This document shows positions 1 through 7,643 of a stretch of DNA of 39,815 nucleotides, piece after piece; position 1 is the first letter of the stretch; each line of letters begins with the position of its first letter. The translations under genes were made by a program, and so were the position numbers. This DNA comes from an uncultured bacterium (lineage in GTDB: Bacteria; Bacillota; Clostridia; Lachnospirales; Lachnospiraceae). Below the pieces are notes generated by a model, which was not told the origin of the DNA, did not search any database, and was given only the letters and a program-made list of their open reading frames with translations. The stretch lies in contig CAJMON010000025.1 of the NCBI GenBank assembly GCA_905214955.1, positions 1-39,815 of the forward strand, in the 5' to 3' direction.

Positions 1-50
1 AGTCTTACCAGACTGGATTCCCACCAGTTATATATTTGGCACCGAACTGG
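1..50 (-). promoter_or_regulatory. possible cobalamin-riboswitch-like leader, cut by the window edge
   Basis: Read on the minus strand, this edge contains GGTGCC, followed about 15 nt later by GGTGGGAATCC. The latter fits the conserved GGUGNNANUCC block of cobalamin riboswitches. The sequence then runs out of the window before the expected CCCGC and CACTG blocks, so the call cannot be completed. A promoter lies just upstream on the same strand. It would control a gene outside the window, not the importer at 185-5547. Confidence 0.35.
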
Positions 51-68
51 CGCACGCCTCCTTTTTTA

Positions 69-103
69 TAATATAACACAGCCCCATATCTGCTTCAAAC
101 AAA
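69..103 (-). promoter_or_regulatory. candidate promoter for an off-window minus-strand gene
   Basis: On the minus strand TTGAAG and TATATT are separated by 17 nt, and an A-rich stretch with GGAGG follows. It sits immediately before the riboswitch-like leader at the window edge. The rest of the 184-bp gap, up to the importer permease stop codon, shows nothing else recognisable beyond a weak hairpin near 168-178. Confidence 0.35.
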
Positions 104-184
104 ATATGCTTCCTATGTGTTAAATTTTACTAAACCGTGTGATTATCGATTGGGCCAAAGCAGTTCTGGAAAATGATATTTCCA

Positions 185-1081
185 TTACAAATTACTTTCC
201 TTCTGGTTTCCACTCCTTCGCAGGTAGTTCCCAATGTTTGTCATACAAAGCAAGGTTGTTATCAGGAAGATTCCGGGGATGAGGATGATCCACCAGGAAC
301 TGGTCAGGAGGGCTTTTTCTGCAAGGGAAAGCATGCTTCCCCAGGAAATGATCTCCAGCGGAAGGCCAATTCCCATAAAACTTAAGGTAGATTCCGATAT
401 GATCGCACTTCTTATATTCATCACTACCATAAACATAATGGAGGGAAGGAAATTAGGCGTGAGATGCTTCCATAAAATATGAAAAAAATTACCGCCCATG
501 CATCTGGACGCAATTACGTACTCATTGTTTCGGATCTGACGGACTTCTGTGCGTACCACCTTGGCAATACTTGTCCAGCTTGTCAGCCCGATCACAACAG
601 AGAGGCTGAATACATTTGCTTTTCCCAAGACTGCCTGAAAAAGGATGATCAGCAAAAGGGACGGAATGCTAAGAAAAATTTCTGTAAAACGCATGAGGAG
701 GCTGTCCAGCCACTGGGGTGCAATTCCGCAAAAAGAACCGATCACAATTGCAAGGAAAGTAGAAATAAAGGTAGACAATACTCCAATTGTCAGGGAAATC
801 CTGCCGCCGTACCAGAGCATGGAAAAAATATCCCTTCCCATGGTATCCGTTCCAAATAAAAACTCTCTGTTCGGTGCCTGATTGTAATTTTGCAGATCCA
901 TATAAGTGGGGTCCTTTGTCATGATCAGCTCGGCGCACAGACAGCCCAAAATAATAGCTGCTAAAATCATAATTGAGATCAAGGGCTTTCCCTGGAACCA
1001 TTTCTTTGGAAGCCGGGCAGTTCGTTCCGGTGCAGGACGCTGTCCTACAATCTGGAAGGAGTCGTTTGCTGTTTCCATCAT
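185..1081 (-). CDS. ABC importer permease, DppC/OppC/NikC type
   Basis: Inner-membrane permease of a peptide/nickel-class (family 5) ABC importer, 298 aa and full length. A cytoplasmic N-terminus of about 30 residues precedes the first membrane segment. The sequence FGTDTMGRDIFS near residue 77 is the usual DppC/OppC signature, and an EAA-type coupling loop (ASRCMGG...LTPN) lies near residues 190-210. About five to six membrane segments are visible. The start ATG overlaps the TGA of the upstream permease gene by 4 bp, so the two are translationally coupled. This is the last gene of the five-gene operon. The substrate cannot be read from the permease. Confidence 0.9.
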   Translation of the reverse strand: MMETANDSFQIVGQRPAPERTARLPKKWFQGKPLISIMILAAIILGCLCAELIMTKDPTYMDLQNYNQAPNREFLFGTDTMGRDIFSMLWYGGRISLTIGVLSTFISTFLAIVIGSFCGIAPQWLDSLLMRFTEIFLSIPSLLLIILFQAVLGKANVFSLSVVIGLTSWTSIAKVVRTEVRQIRNNEYVIASRCMGGNFFHILWKHLTPNFLPSIMFMVVMNIRSAIISESTLSFMGIGLPLEIISWGSMLSLAEKALLTSSWWIILIPGIFLITTLLCMTNIGNYLRRSGNQKESNL

Positions 1082-2085
1082 AAATCTGTTACCTCCGAGG
1101 TATCTGTTATTTCCCGGTCCCTGATTCTGGGGTCAATGTGCTCATTTATGATCTGGCTTAACATGTTGCAGAAAATTACAAGGATACCGGATATCATGCA
1201 AAGGATCATAAGAAGATTATAGTCGTGAAATCTGGCACTTTCGTAGGATAAGGCACCGATTCCCGGATAGGAAAATACGCTCTCGACAACAAAGGTTCCG
1301 CCCAGAACATGGGGAACTGCAATTGCCATAATGCTAAGATAGGAAGGCATAACATTTCGCAGGCAATGGCCAAACAAAATGCCTTTTTTGCCCAGCCCCT
1401 TTGATTTTGCCAGCAGGACATAATCGGCTCTTACCTCTTCCTGTATCTTGTTGCGGACCATATAAGCGTAATACCATAAATGCTCCAGGGATACAACGGT
1501 AAGGGGCAGGATCAGATGAAGAATCCGGTCAGGGATATCCGCTGCTTTTCCAGTGGAATAAGCACCGCTGCTTGGCAGAATCCGAAGGGTAACGGAAAAA
1601 ATCAGGATCAGTACAAGAGAAATCCAGAATTCCGGGATGCAGCTGGAGATGGTGCCCAGCCTGCATAAGATTTTATCAATCCACTTCTCTTCATTCCATG
1701 CACAGAAGATTCCCAGCAAAAGAGAACCCGCAAAAATGATCAGAAAACCGATTCCGCCAAGCCAAAGGGTATTTGTCATTCTTTGGCTGATTACTTTTAT
1801 TACGTCCTGCTTGTATTTAAAAGAAATGCCAAAGTTTCCATGAACTGCATTTTCCAGCCATTTTACATACTGGACATAGATTGGTTCATTCAGCCCCAGT
1901 TTTTCCATGGCCCATTCCCGTTCCGCTGGACTCATTTTTTCAGTCCGGTCTCCATAGTAGGAAACAAGAGGATCTCCAGGCGCAAGCCGCGCTACATAGA
2001 AAACCACCACAGACAGAAGGAAAACACTGCCCAGAAAAAGGAGCAGTTTTTTTCCATAATAAAGATTGCGGTCACGCTTTCCCAT
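1078..2085 (-). CDS. ABC importer permease, DppB/OppB/NikB type
   Basis: Second permease of the importer, 335 aa. It begins with a membrane segment followed by ARLAPGDPL, the classic N-terminal motif of OppB/NikB permeases. A second half with about five membrane segments follows, with an EAA loop near DYVLLAKSKGLGKKGI (residues 220-235). The start follows the stop of the upstream ATPase gene directly, and AGGGGGAAAG just upstream serves as ribosome binding site. It pairs with the DppC-type permease encoded downstream. It is intact and of normal length. Confidence 0.9.
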   Translation of the reverse strand: MGKRDRNLYYGKKLLLFLGSVFLLSVVVFYVARLAPGDPLVSYYGDRTEKMSPAEREWAMEKLGLNEPIYVQYVKWLENAVHGNFGISFKYKQDVIKVISQRMTNTLWLGGIGFLIIFAGSLLLGIFCAWNEEKWIDKILCRLGTISSCIPEFWISLVLILIFSVTLRILPSSGAYSTGKAADIPDRILHLILPLTVVSLEHLWYYAYMVRNKIQEEVRADYVLLAKSKGLGKKGILFGHCLRNVMPSYLSIMAIAVPHVLGGTFVVESVFSYPGIGALSYESARFHDYNLLMILCMISGILVIFCNMLSQIINEHIDPRIRDREITDTSEVTDL

Positions 2086-2988
2086 TTATCTTTCCCCCTT
2101 ATAAGGTTTTAGCACAAAATGACCAGGGGATATTTCTTTCATTTCCCCTTCACCAAAATCAGATTCATCATAAACCACTAACTTTCTGTTTCTTTCGCGG
2201 ATCGGATCTGGAATGGGAATTGCAGACAGCAAAGTCCTGGTATATCCATGAACAGGATTGGCAAAAAGTTCTTTGGCAGGAGCTAATTCCACCAGCCGGC
2301 CCCGGTACATCACACCTACCCGGTCACAGAGATATTCCACCATGGCAAGATCATGGGCAATAAACAAAAATGTAAATCCATGTTCCTGCTGCAGATGTTT
2401 AAATAAATTGATTACCTGTGCCTGAATGGAAACATCAAGGGCTGCTATAGGTTCATCTGCTGCCAGAAACTCCGGGTCCATGGCAAGTGCCCTCGCAATG
2501 GCAATCCGCTGCCGCTGCCCTCCAGAAAGCTCAGAAGGATACCTGTCCAGAAAACTTTCATCAAGACCTACATACTGCATCTGAAAAGCCGCCTCTTTCT
2601 GGCAGGTTCCCCGAGGCGGCGTAATATGATGGATCTTCAGCGATTCTGCAATAATATCTGCTGCTTTCATTCTGGGATTTAAACTGGAGGCAGAATCTTG
2701 AAAAATAATCTGCCTCCTGGTTTGCAGCAGCTTCTTATTCTGCCGGAATTCTCCGGGATCATGAATATTGATTCCCTTGTACAAAATTTTCCCGGCTGTG
2801 GGGGTGTAAATATTCATCAGGCAGCGTGCTATTGTGGATTTCCCGGAACCGGATTCCCCTACCAGTCCCAGGATCTCGCCTTTATAAATCTGAAAAGAAA
2901 CATCATTGACTGCGTTAACAGCGATTTTCCTGGAAAGAGAAAAGCGGTGCGTCAGATTTTTTACTTCGATCAAAGTTTCTTTATTCAA
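2086..2988 (-). CDS. ABC importer ATP-binding protein, OppF/DppF type
   Basis: Cytoplasmic ATPase of the importer, 300 aa. Walker A is GESGSGKST (residues 40-48), the signature is LSGGQRQR, Walker B is FLAADEPIAALD, and the switch histidine is in FIAHDLAMVEYLCD. The C-terminal extension (HGYTRTLLSAIPIPDP) is typical of OppF/DppF. Translation appears to begin at a TTG: GGGAGGA lies 7 nt upstream and no ATG fits. The start overlaps the last codons of the OppD-type gene by 8 bp, which suggests coupled expression of the two ATPases. Confidence 0.9.
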   Translation of the reverse strand: MNKETLIEVKNLTHRFSLSRKIAVNAVNDVSFQIYKGEILGLVGESGSGKSTIARCLMNIYTPTAGKILYKGINIHDPGEFRQNKKLLQTRRQIIFQDSASSLNPRMKAADIIAESLKIHHITPPRGTCQKEAAFQMQYVGLDESFLDRYPSELSGGQRQRIAIARALAMDPEFLAADEPIAALDVSIQAQVINLFKHLQQEHGFTFLFIAHDLAMVEYLCDRVGVMYRGRLVELAPAKELFANPVHGYTRTLLSAIPIPDPIRERNRKLVVYDESDFGEGEMKEISPGHFVLKPYKGER

Positions 2989-4006
2989 TTGGTTTTCCTC
3001 CCACTGGCGGAATTATTTTGGGTGCCCTTTTATCAAGCAGCCATGTGGCAGCAGAATGGGTATCGGTAATGGGAAACATAGGCGGCATTTTCTCATAGTC
3101 GATTCCAAGGGCGTATTCATTCCGGCAGGCATAAGCGTCTCCGTCTGGCGGATCGATCAGTGTGGGAGGCATGCCGGGAATGGTATAAAGCTGTGATTTC
3201 CCACGGGAAAAAGCAGGCAGTGAGCGCAGCAGCCCCCAGGTATAGGGGTGTCTTGGATCATAATAGATTTCCTCTGCGGTTCCGATCTCCACAATTTTTC
3301 CTGCATACATAACGGCAACCCGATCTGCCGCCCGGGCAACGACGCCAAGGTCGTGTGATACCAGAATGGTGGAGGTTCCAAGCTTTTTTTGAATTTCCCT
3401 TAGAAGGTCCAGAATCTGTGCCTGAATCGTTACATCCAGTGCTGTTGTAGGTTCATCCGCAAACAGGATATCCGGATTGGACGCAAGGGCAATGGCCATA
3501 ACGCTTCTCTGGCGCATTCCGCCGGAAAAATGCCAGGGATAGAGATGGTACCGTTCTTTTGGACGCTCAATTCCCACCAGCTCCATCAGTTCGATGACCC
3601 TGTTATAAACCTCTTCCCTGGATTTCTTTGGATGGTGTACAAGGATGGCTTCTGCAATCTGCTGGCCGATTTTTATAGTAGGGTTCAGGGAGGTCATAGG
3701 ATCCTGGAAAATCATGGAAAAGGCACTGCCGCGGATTTTTTGCATTTCCTTTTCTTTATAATCTGTAATGTCAGTTCCGTTAAGAAGGATTTTGCCGGAT
3801 TTTATTTGGGCACTTCTCGGCAAAAGCTTCATGATGCTTTTGCACAGTACACTTTTTCCGCAGCCGGATTCGCCTACAATGGCCAGCACTTCTCCTTTTT
3901 TCAGGGAAAAAGAGACGTCCCGCACAGCCTGTACTTCTCCAGCTGTACTGTGAAAGCTGACGGACAGGTTTTTCACTTCCAAAACATTTTTTTCTGGCTG
4001 TTTCAT
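2981..4006 (-). CDS. ABC importer ATP-binding protein, OppD/DppD type
   Basis: Partner ATPase, 341 aa. Walker A is GESGCGKSV, the signature region is HFSGGMRQR, Walker B is ILFADEPTTALD, and LVSHDLGVVARAAD carries the switch histidine. The C-terminal region (YTWGLLRSLPAF, then a proline-rich stretch) is the oligopeptide/dipeptide transporter C-terminal domain. That domain often carries cysteines, but only one (YACRNEYA) is visible here. The ATG overlaps the stop of the binding-protein gene by one base (TAATG). No strong ribosome binding site is present, so translation probably depends on coupling. Confidence 0.9.
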   Translation of the reverse strand: MKQPEKNVLEVKNLSVSFHSTAGEVQAVRDVSFSLKKGEVLAIVGESGCGKSVLCKSIMKLLPRSAQIKSGKILLNGTDITDYKEKEMQKIRGSAFSMIFQDPMTSLNPTIKIGQQIAEAILVHHPKKSREEVYNRVIELMELVGIERPKERYHLYPWHFSGGMRQRSVMAIALASNPDILFADEPTTALDVTIQAQILDLLREIQKKLGTSTILVSHDLGVVARAADRVAVMYAGKIVEIGTAEEIYYDPRHPYTWGLLRSLPAFSRGKSQLYTIPGMPPTLIDPPDGDAYACRNEYALGIDYEKMPPMFPITDTHSAATWLLDKRAPKIIPPVGGKPIE

Positions 4007-5547
4007 TATTCTGCAATCGTCCAGTCTTTCACATTCCAGAAAATACCAACTCCATGGTGCCCCATAACGGTATGGGAATCAATTCCCTGAATGCGGGAAT
4101 CCGCAACGTAATTGGCATCAATGTAGCAGATAAAAGCGTATGCGGGATCCTTTGCAAGCTCTTCTAGGAATCTGGCATAGGCTTCTTTTCGTACTTCGGG
4201 ATCATCTGACTGGCGGGCCTTAGTGAGGTACTGGTCTACCAGTTCATTGGAATAGCTGGAGTAGTTGGCGCCTTTGTCTGTGCCGAACACTTTATAGGTA
4301 TGGTCATCTGCATCAAAGGGGCTTCCCCATCCGATCAGATATGCCATCTGTCCGCCCCAGTCAACCTGGGTGGGGATTTCCACTGTGACATCCATTCCAA
4401 TTTCCTTTAGTTCCTGGGCTGCAATCTGGGCAATGTCCGCACGAACCTGGTCGCCTGCACCTACACTGATCACAAAGCCAACCTTTTCCCCGTTTCTGTA
4501 ATAGAATCCGTCCTCTCCCATTTCACAGCCTGCGTCTTCCAGTACTGCTTTTGCCTTTACAGGATCATAGTCATAATGCTCCACATTTTCATTGTTGTAA
4601 ATATTTCTCTGAAGAGGACCGTAAGCAGTCATTCCCTGTCCAAGAAGAACTGCGTCTACAATTGCCTGACGGTCAATTCCGTAACAGACTGCCGGGATCA
4701 GATCGCGGTTGTTCTGCCAGTATTCATTGGCAAAATTAAACATGATTCCACGGTAATCAGATGTTTTCATATCATAGCAGGTGTAGCTTTCATCTTCTGT
4801 GAATGCTGCTGCATCCTTTGGTGTGAGAAGAGCCAGGTTTAGTTCACCAGATCTAAGCTGTAAGGCTTTTGCGTTGTCGTCTTCTACAATTTTGAAAACA
4901 ATGGTGTCAATGTTAGGTGTGCCTTTGAAATAATCTTCGTTCCGGGTCAGGGTGATCGCCTGTCCTTTTTCCCAGGATTCCAGCTTATAGGGACCTGTAC
5001 CCACAGGATTACGGAAGAAATCACTGGTCTGCATATCTTCTCCTTCCAGAAGGTGTTTGGGAAGAACTGCCATGGTCATGTAATCCAGAAATGCTACATT
5101 GGGGGCATCCAGCTGAAAAGAAATGGTGTGATCATCAATTACGTTGATTTCCTGGACATCCTCGTAGTTTGGTGCATTTTCGGAACCGTTTTCCGGATTC
5201 ATAATTGCCTCGATGGTGAATTTCACATCCTCTGCAGTAACCGGTTCACCGTCGTGCCATGTGGCATTTTCTGCCATGTGAAATGTATAGGTATTTGTTT
5301 GGGTATCAAAATCCCAGCTGCTGGCAAGTCCGGGAACTACCTGGTTGTCGCCATCGTGGGCGGTCAGACCGTCAAAAAGCAAAATGTTGATTTCTCCGTG
5401 CTCATCCATGGCGGGATTGATCCTTGTATAATCACCGCTTCCGTAAACTAGCGTGGTGTCGTTTTCTTTAGCGCATACACAGACAGCGGGAATCATCATG
5501 CATGCACAGGCAATTCCAAGTCCAAGCAATGTTTTTCTTTTTCTCAT
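4006..5547 (-). CDS. family 5 extracellular solute-binding protein of the importer
   Basis: Binding protein of 513 aa and first gene of the operon. It has an N-terminal signal sequence of about 26 residues and a full SBP_bac_5 (DppA/OppA/NikA) fold: WHDGEPVTAEDVKFT near residue 95, PVGTGPYKLESW near 180, and GWGSPFDADDHTYKVF near 415. The C-terminus contains MGHHGVGIFW. A paired histidine there could contact a metal or metal complex, so nickel or metallophore uptake is as plausible as peptide uptake. No good lipobox is visible (the region reads PAVCVCAKEN), which is odd for a Gram-positive binding protein. AAGGAGA lies 11 nt upstream of the ATG. Confidence 0.88.
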   Translation of the reverse strand: MRKRKTLLGLGIACACMMIPAVCVCAKENDTTLVYGSGDYTRINPAMDEHGEINILLFDGLTAHDGDNQVVPGLASSWDFDTQTNTYTFHMAENATWHDGEPVTAEDVKFTIEAIMNPENGSENAPNYEDVQEINVIDDHTISFQLDAPNVAFLDYMTMAVLPKHLLEGEDMQTSDFFRNPVGTGPYKLESWEKGQAITLTRNEDYFKGTPNIDTIVFKIVEDDNAKALQLRSGELNLALLTPKDAAAFTEDESYTCYDMKTSDYRGIMFNFANEYWQNNRDLIPAVCYGIDRQAIVDAVLLGQGMTAYGPLQRNIYNNENVEHYDYDPVKAKAVLEDAGCEMGEDGFYYRNGEKVGFVISVGAGDQVRADIAQIAAQELKEIGMDVTVEIPTQVDWGGQMAYLIGWGSPFDADDHTYKVFGTDKGANYSSYSNELVDQYLTKARQSDDPEVRKEAYARFLEELAKDPAYAFICYIDANYVADSRIQGIDSHTVMGHHGVGIFWNVKDWTIAE

Positions 5548-5578
5548 TCTATTCTTATTCTCCTTCGTTTTACTTGTT

Positions 5579-5590
5579 CGAAATATTTCG
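5579..5590. promoter_or_regulatory. 12-bp palindrome upstream of the importer operon
   Basis: CGAAATATTTCG is a perfect palindrome lying about 32 bp upstream of the binding-protein start codon. Its position in the 5' untranslated region or promoter suits a repressor site, but no cognate regulator is adjacent. A 12-bp AT-rich palindrome can also occur by chance. Confidence 0.3.
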
Positions 5591-5704
5591 TCTGCATATA
5601 CAGCTTAACAAACAAGGATGAGGGGAACAAGCCCTGTGGGGGGGATAGTGAGGTATTCCTTTTTCTTATATATTTGGGTTATTTTGGAATGGGTAAAAAG
5701 AAAA

Positions 5705-5737
5705 CTGGATAAGTTCCTGTAGGGGAAACGTATCCAG
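5705..5737 (-). terminator. intrinsic terminator after the 5751 gene fragment
   Basis: CTGGATA (5705-5711) pairs with TATCCAG (5731-5737), and further pairs form inside. On the minus strand the hairpin is followed by TTTTCTTTTT. It lies directly after the stop codon of the fragment at 5751, which suggests the fragment is the genuine 3' end of a former gene. Confidence 0.7.
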
Positions 5738-5750
5738 CCTCAGAGTTAAA

Positions 5751-5970
5751 TTAATTTTTCGAAACGGTAGCAAGGTTGATTAATTTCTGGGATTCCGTGA
5801 TGGCTCCAATTACAAGTCCCAGTTCAGCTGGAATTGATTTTTCTTTGTATATTGTATTGATTTTTTCAAAATTCCGTTCATAAAGAGTGCGGCTTATGTC
5901 AAACACTGTATTTACATCAGAATTATGAAAACAAAGAGATCCGCTTGTTCGCAATTGAAGAAACTTCCTG
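5751..5970 (-). pseudogene. C-terminal fragment of an unrecognised protein
   Basis: An open frame of about 70 codons ends at 5751 and is followed by its own terminator. The readable part includes NFEKINTIYKEKSIPAELGL and GAITESQKLINLATVSKN, which look like ordinary helical coding sequence. I do not recognise the family. The nominal ATG at 6009-6011 lies inside the hairpin that terminates the HEPN remnant, so that start is not credible and the 5' part of the gene is missing. It is best read as a truncated 3' end left by a deletion. Confidence 0.45.
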
Positions 5971-5977
5971 TAAAATA

Positions 5978-6022
5978 AAAAATGTATAATGCAGATTTCC
6001 AGAGACTGCATTATACATTTTT
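5978..6022. terminator. 17-bp perfect-stem terminator after the HEPN remnant
   Basis: The arm at 5978-5994 (AAAAATGTATAATGCAG) is perfectly complementary to 6006-6022, with an 11-nt loop. A/T tracts flank both sides, so it could terminate in both directions. It lies 17 bp after the stop codon of the HEPN fragment on the minus strand. Confidence 0.75.
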
Positions 6023-6038
6023 ATTTTGCATATGGCTG

Positions 6039-6195
6039 CTATAACGACTCAATCGTTGTTTTTCCCCATTTTATAATTTCATCTGCCATTTTTAAGGCAT
6101 CTATAACATGATGTTCCTCTAAAAACAGTTCACTGGGATATCTTACAACAACACCATATGGTGTCAGTTCGTCTGCATAATCATAAAATTTATCC
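6039..6195 (-). pseudogene. HEPN-domain C-terminal fragment
   Basis: About 50 residues (KFYDYADELTPYGVVVRYPS, then a HEHVI-like helix and ALKMADEIIKWGK) match the C-terminal half of small HEPN-domain proteins that pair with MNT nucleotidyltransferases. The N-terminal half, with the RxxxxH-region helix, is missing. The frame opens at an ATG at 6245, but those first codons are the out-of-frame tail of the nucleotidyltransferase. Two genes have therefore been joined by a deletion near 6190-6200, and a functional HEPN protein is unlikely. Confidence 0.65.
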
Positions 6196-6417
6196 TGGAT
6201 AGATACCTGATTTTTTATTTTCGAATGTGCTTTCTGTTCCAACAATAATATCGACTGGACGTTTTTTTATCTTTCGAATAGAACGATATGCTTGGGTAGT
6301 TAAGTCTTTTAAATTTTTTATTTCATCGTTTACAATGATATAAAAATCAAAATCGCTTTCTTCCGTATAGGTATCATTTGCAAAAGAACCGAATAAATAA
6401 ATTTTTAAAGGCAGTTG
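6190..6417 (-). pseudogene. MNT-type nucleotidyltransferase fragment
   Basis: The minus-strand frame from 6417 to the TAA at 6190 reads KIYLFGSFANDTYTEESDFD, then FYIIVNDEI and RPVDIIVGTESTFE. This carries the GS...DxD nucleotidyltransferase motif and the third aspartate (VDIIV), the catalytic core of minimal nucleotidyltransferases (MNT antitoxins or AMP-ylators). There is no start codon: an in-frame TAA (6418-6420) precedes the fragment. The usual C-terminal tail is replaced by the HEPN fragment in another frame. It is too short for the ORF listing and is almost certainly dead. Confidence 0.7.
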
Positions 6418-6541
6418 TTATTGTATTTTTATTTGCAGCCTAATTATAACACCTCTCTATGTAGTTGTCATGTAGATACTGCATGGTATTTCTCTTCATA
6501 TTTAGCTGGCTTGCTGTTGGGGATTATTGTGCAACTGTGAA

Positions 6542-6583
6542 CAGCGAATAGAAATACCCTCTCTTTGCAATCAGCGTATAGAA
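6542..6583. repeat. 12-bp imperfect direct repeat
   Basis: CAGCGAATAGAA (6542-6553) and CAGCGTATAGAA (6572-6583) differ at one base and are 30 bp apart. They lie at the broken end of the XRE remnant and may mark a small duplication made during decay. Confidence 0.4.
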
Positions 6584-6645
6584 GAGCCCAGTGCTTCTGC
6601 TAACTGCTCCTGGGTCATGGAATGTTCTTTTCGTAATCTGCTTAT
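6571..6645 (-). pseudogene. XRE-family helix-turn-helix fragment
   Basis: Immediately after the TAA of the siroheme reductase, the same reading frame continues with about 24 codons including LRKEHSMTQEQLAEALG, then a TGA at 6571. This is the first two helices of an XRE/Cro DNA-binding domain, broken exactly where the recognition helix should begin. It has no start codon of its own. I read it as the remnant of a regulator, perhaps of the decayed MNT/HEPN locus, brought against the reductase gene by a deletion. Confidence 0.6.
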
Positions 6646-7530
6646 TTAGCCAAGCAGCTGTTTCTCTACATTTTCAAATCCGATTCGCTCGATGGTTTCT
6701 GCGAAACGTTCTCCCTTGATGCCGTTATCACGGAAGAAAAGGATTGCCTTTTCGATTACGTCTAAGGCTTCGTCTTTGGAGGTGAAAATTTTACTGAGGG
6801 AGCGTCCTTTTGATACTTTTTTGCCCCAGCGGCCGCCGATGTAGATCTTGTAGCCGTAGGTGCCGTCTTCGATGGTGTGGAACGGGCATTTTCCTACGCA
6901 GCGTCCGCAGTGGCGGCAGGTGTCTTTGTCGATCTGGATTTTTCCGTCCACTACTTTTGCTGCTTTGTTTGGACAGGCGGCTTCGATGGCACATTTTTTG
7001 CAGCCTTTACAGACATCGGTGTCCACCTGGGGGATTTTCTGGCCGATGATGCCGACATCGTTCAGGTTTGGCTTGACACAGTTGTTTGGGCAGCCGCCTA
7101 CTGCAATCTTAAATTTGTGGGGAAGGGCAACATTCCGGTAGCCTTCGTAGAAGCGCTTGTAGATTTCCTCGGAAATGGCGTAGGAATCCAGAAGTCCGTA
7201 CTGGCAGGTGGTTCCCTTGCAGGATACTACAGGACGGACTTTGGCTCCGGTTCCACCGGTTACCAGGCCTTCTTTGGCGATAAACTGCTGGAATTCTTCA
7301 ATCTTATCATAGGGAATCCCCTGAATTTCCACGGAAAGTCTGGTGGTGTATAGAAGGTTGCCGTTGCCGAACTTCTCTGCTGCTTCTGCCATGCAGCGGT
7401 GCTGTGCGGCGGTTACTTTGCCGTTTACGGTAAGGACACGGGCGGAAAAAAGGTCTGTTCCGCGATTGTTAAGAAAGCCCATTCCTTTTACGCGGGCTTC
7501 GTCTTCTTTGCTGACTGTTAATGCTGACAT
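6646..7530 (-). CDS. siroheme/4Fe-4S nitrite or sulfite reductase-like protein
   Basis: Cytoplasmic reductase-like protein, 294 aa. The N-terminal half is the nitrite/sulfite reductase ferredoxin-like domain. CKGTTCQYG (near residue 110) and GGCPNNCVK (near 150) supply the cysteines for a siroheme-linked 4Fe-4S cluster. Two ferredoxin motifs follow: CKGCKKC...CP near 180 and CRHCGRCVGKCP near 210. It is shorter than assimilatory sulfite reductases and resembles clostridial AsrC-like proteins, so electron transfer to sulfite or nitrite is inferred. The ATG at 7530 is preferred over 7548 because GAGGT lies 6 nt before it. A divergent LysR gene probably regulates it. Confidence 0.82.
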   Translation of the reverse strand: MSALTVSKEDEARVKGMGFLNNRGTDLFSARVLTVNGKVTAAQHRCMAEAAEKFGNGNLLYTTRLSVEIQGIPYDKIEEFQQFIAKEGLVTGGTGAKVRPVVSCKGTTCQYGLLDSYAISEEIYKRFYEGYRNVALPHKFKIAVGGCPNNCVKPNLNDVGIIGQKIPQVDTDVCKGCKKCAIEAACPNKAAKVVDGKIQIDKDTCRHCGRCVGKCPFHTIEDGTYGYKIYIGGRWGKKVSKGRSLSKIFTSKDEALDVIEKAILFFRDNGIKGERFAETIERIGFENVEKQLLG

Positions 7531-7602
7531 TTTGCTACCTCGTTTCATGTGTATTTCCTTTAATATAGCACTTGAGGATGTATTTGAAAAATGATATTAT
7601 TT

Positions 7603-7628
7603 TATAGAAATGATAGGTATTTTCTATA
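7603..7628. promoter_or_regulatory. candidate LysR operator between divergent genes
   Basis: TATAGAAA (7603-7610) and TTTCTATA (7621-7628) form perfect 8-bp arms around a 10-bp spacer, the T-N11-A style of LysR-family sites. It lies in the 113-bp divergent gap, next to the LysR ribosome binding site (AAGGAG at 7630). That fits autorepression together with control of the reductase. Confidence 0.5.
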
Positions 7629-7643
7629 TAAGGAGCAATAGAT

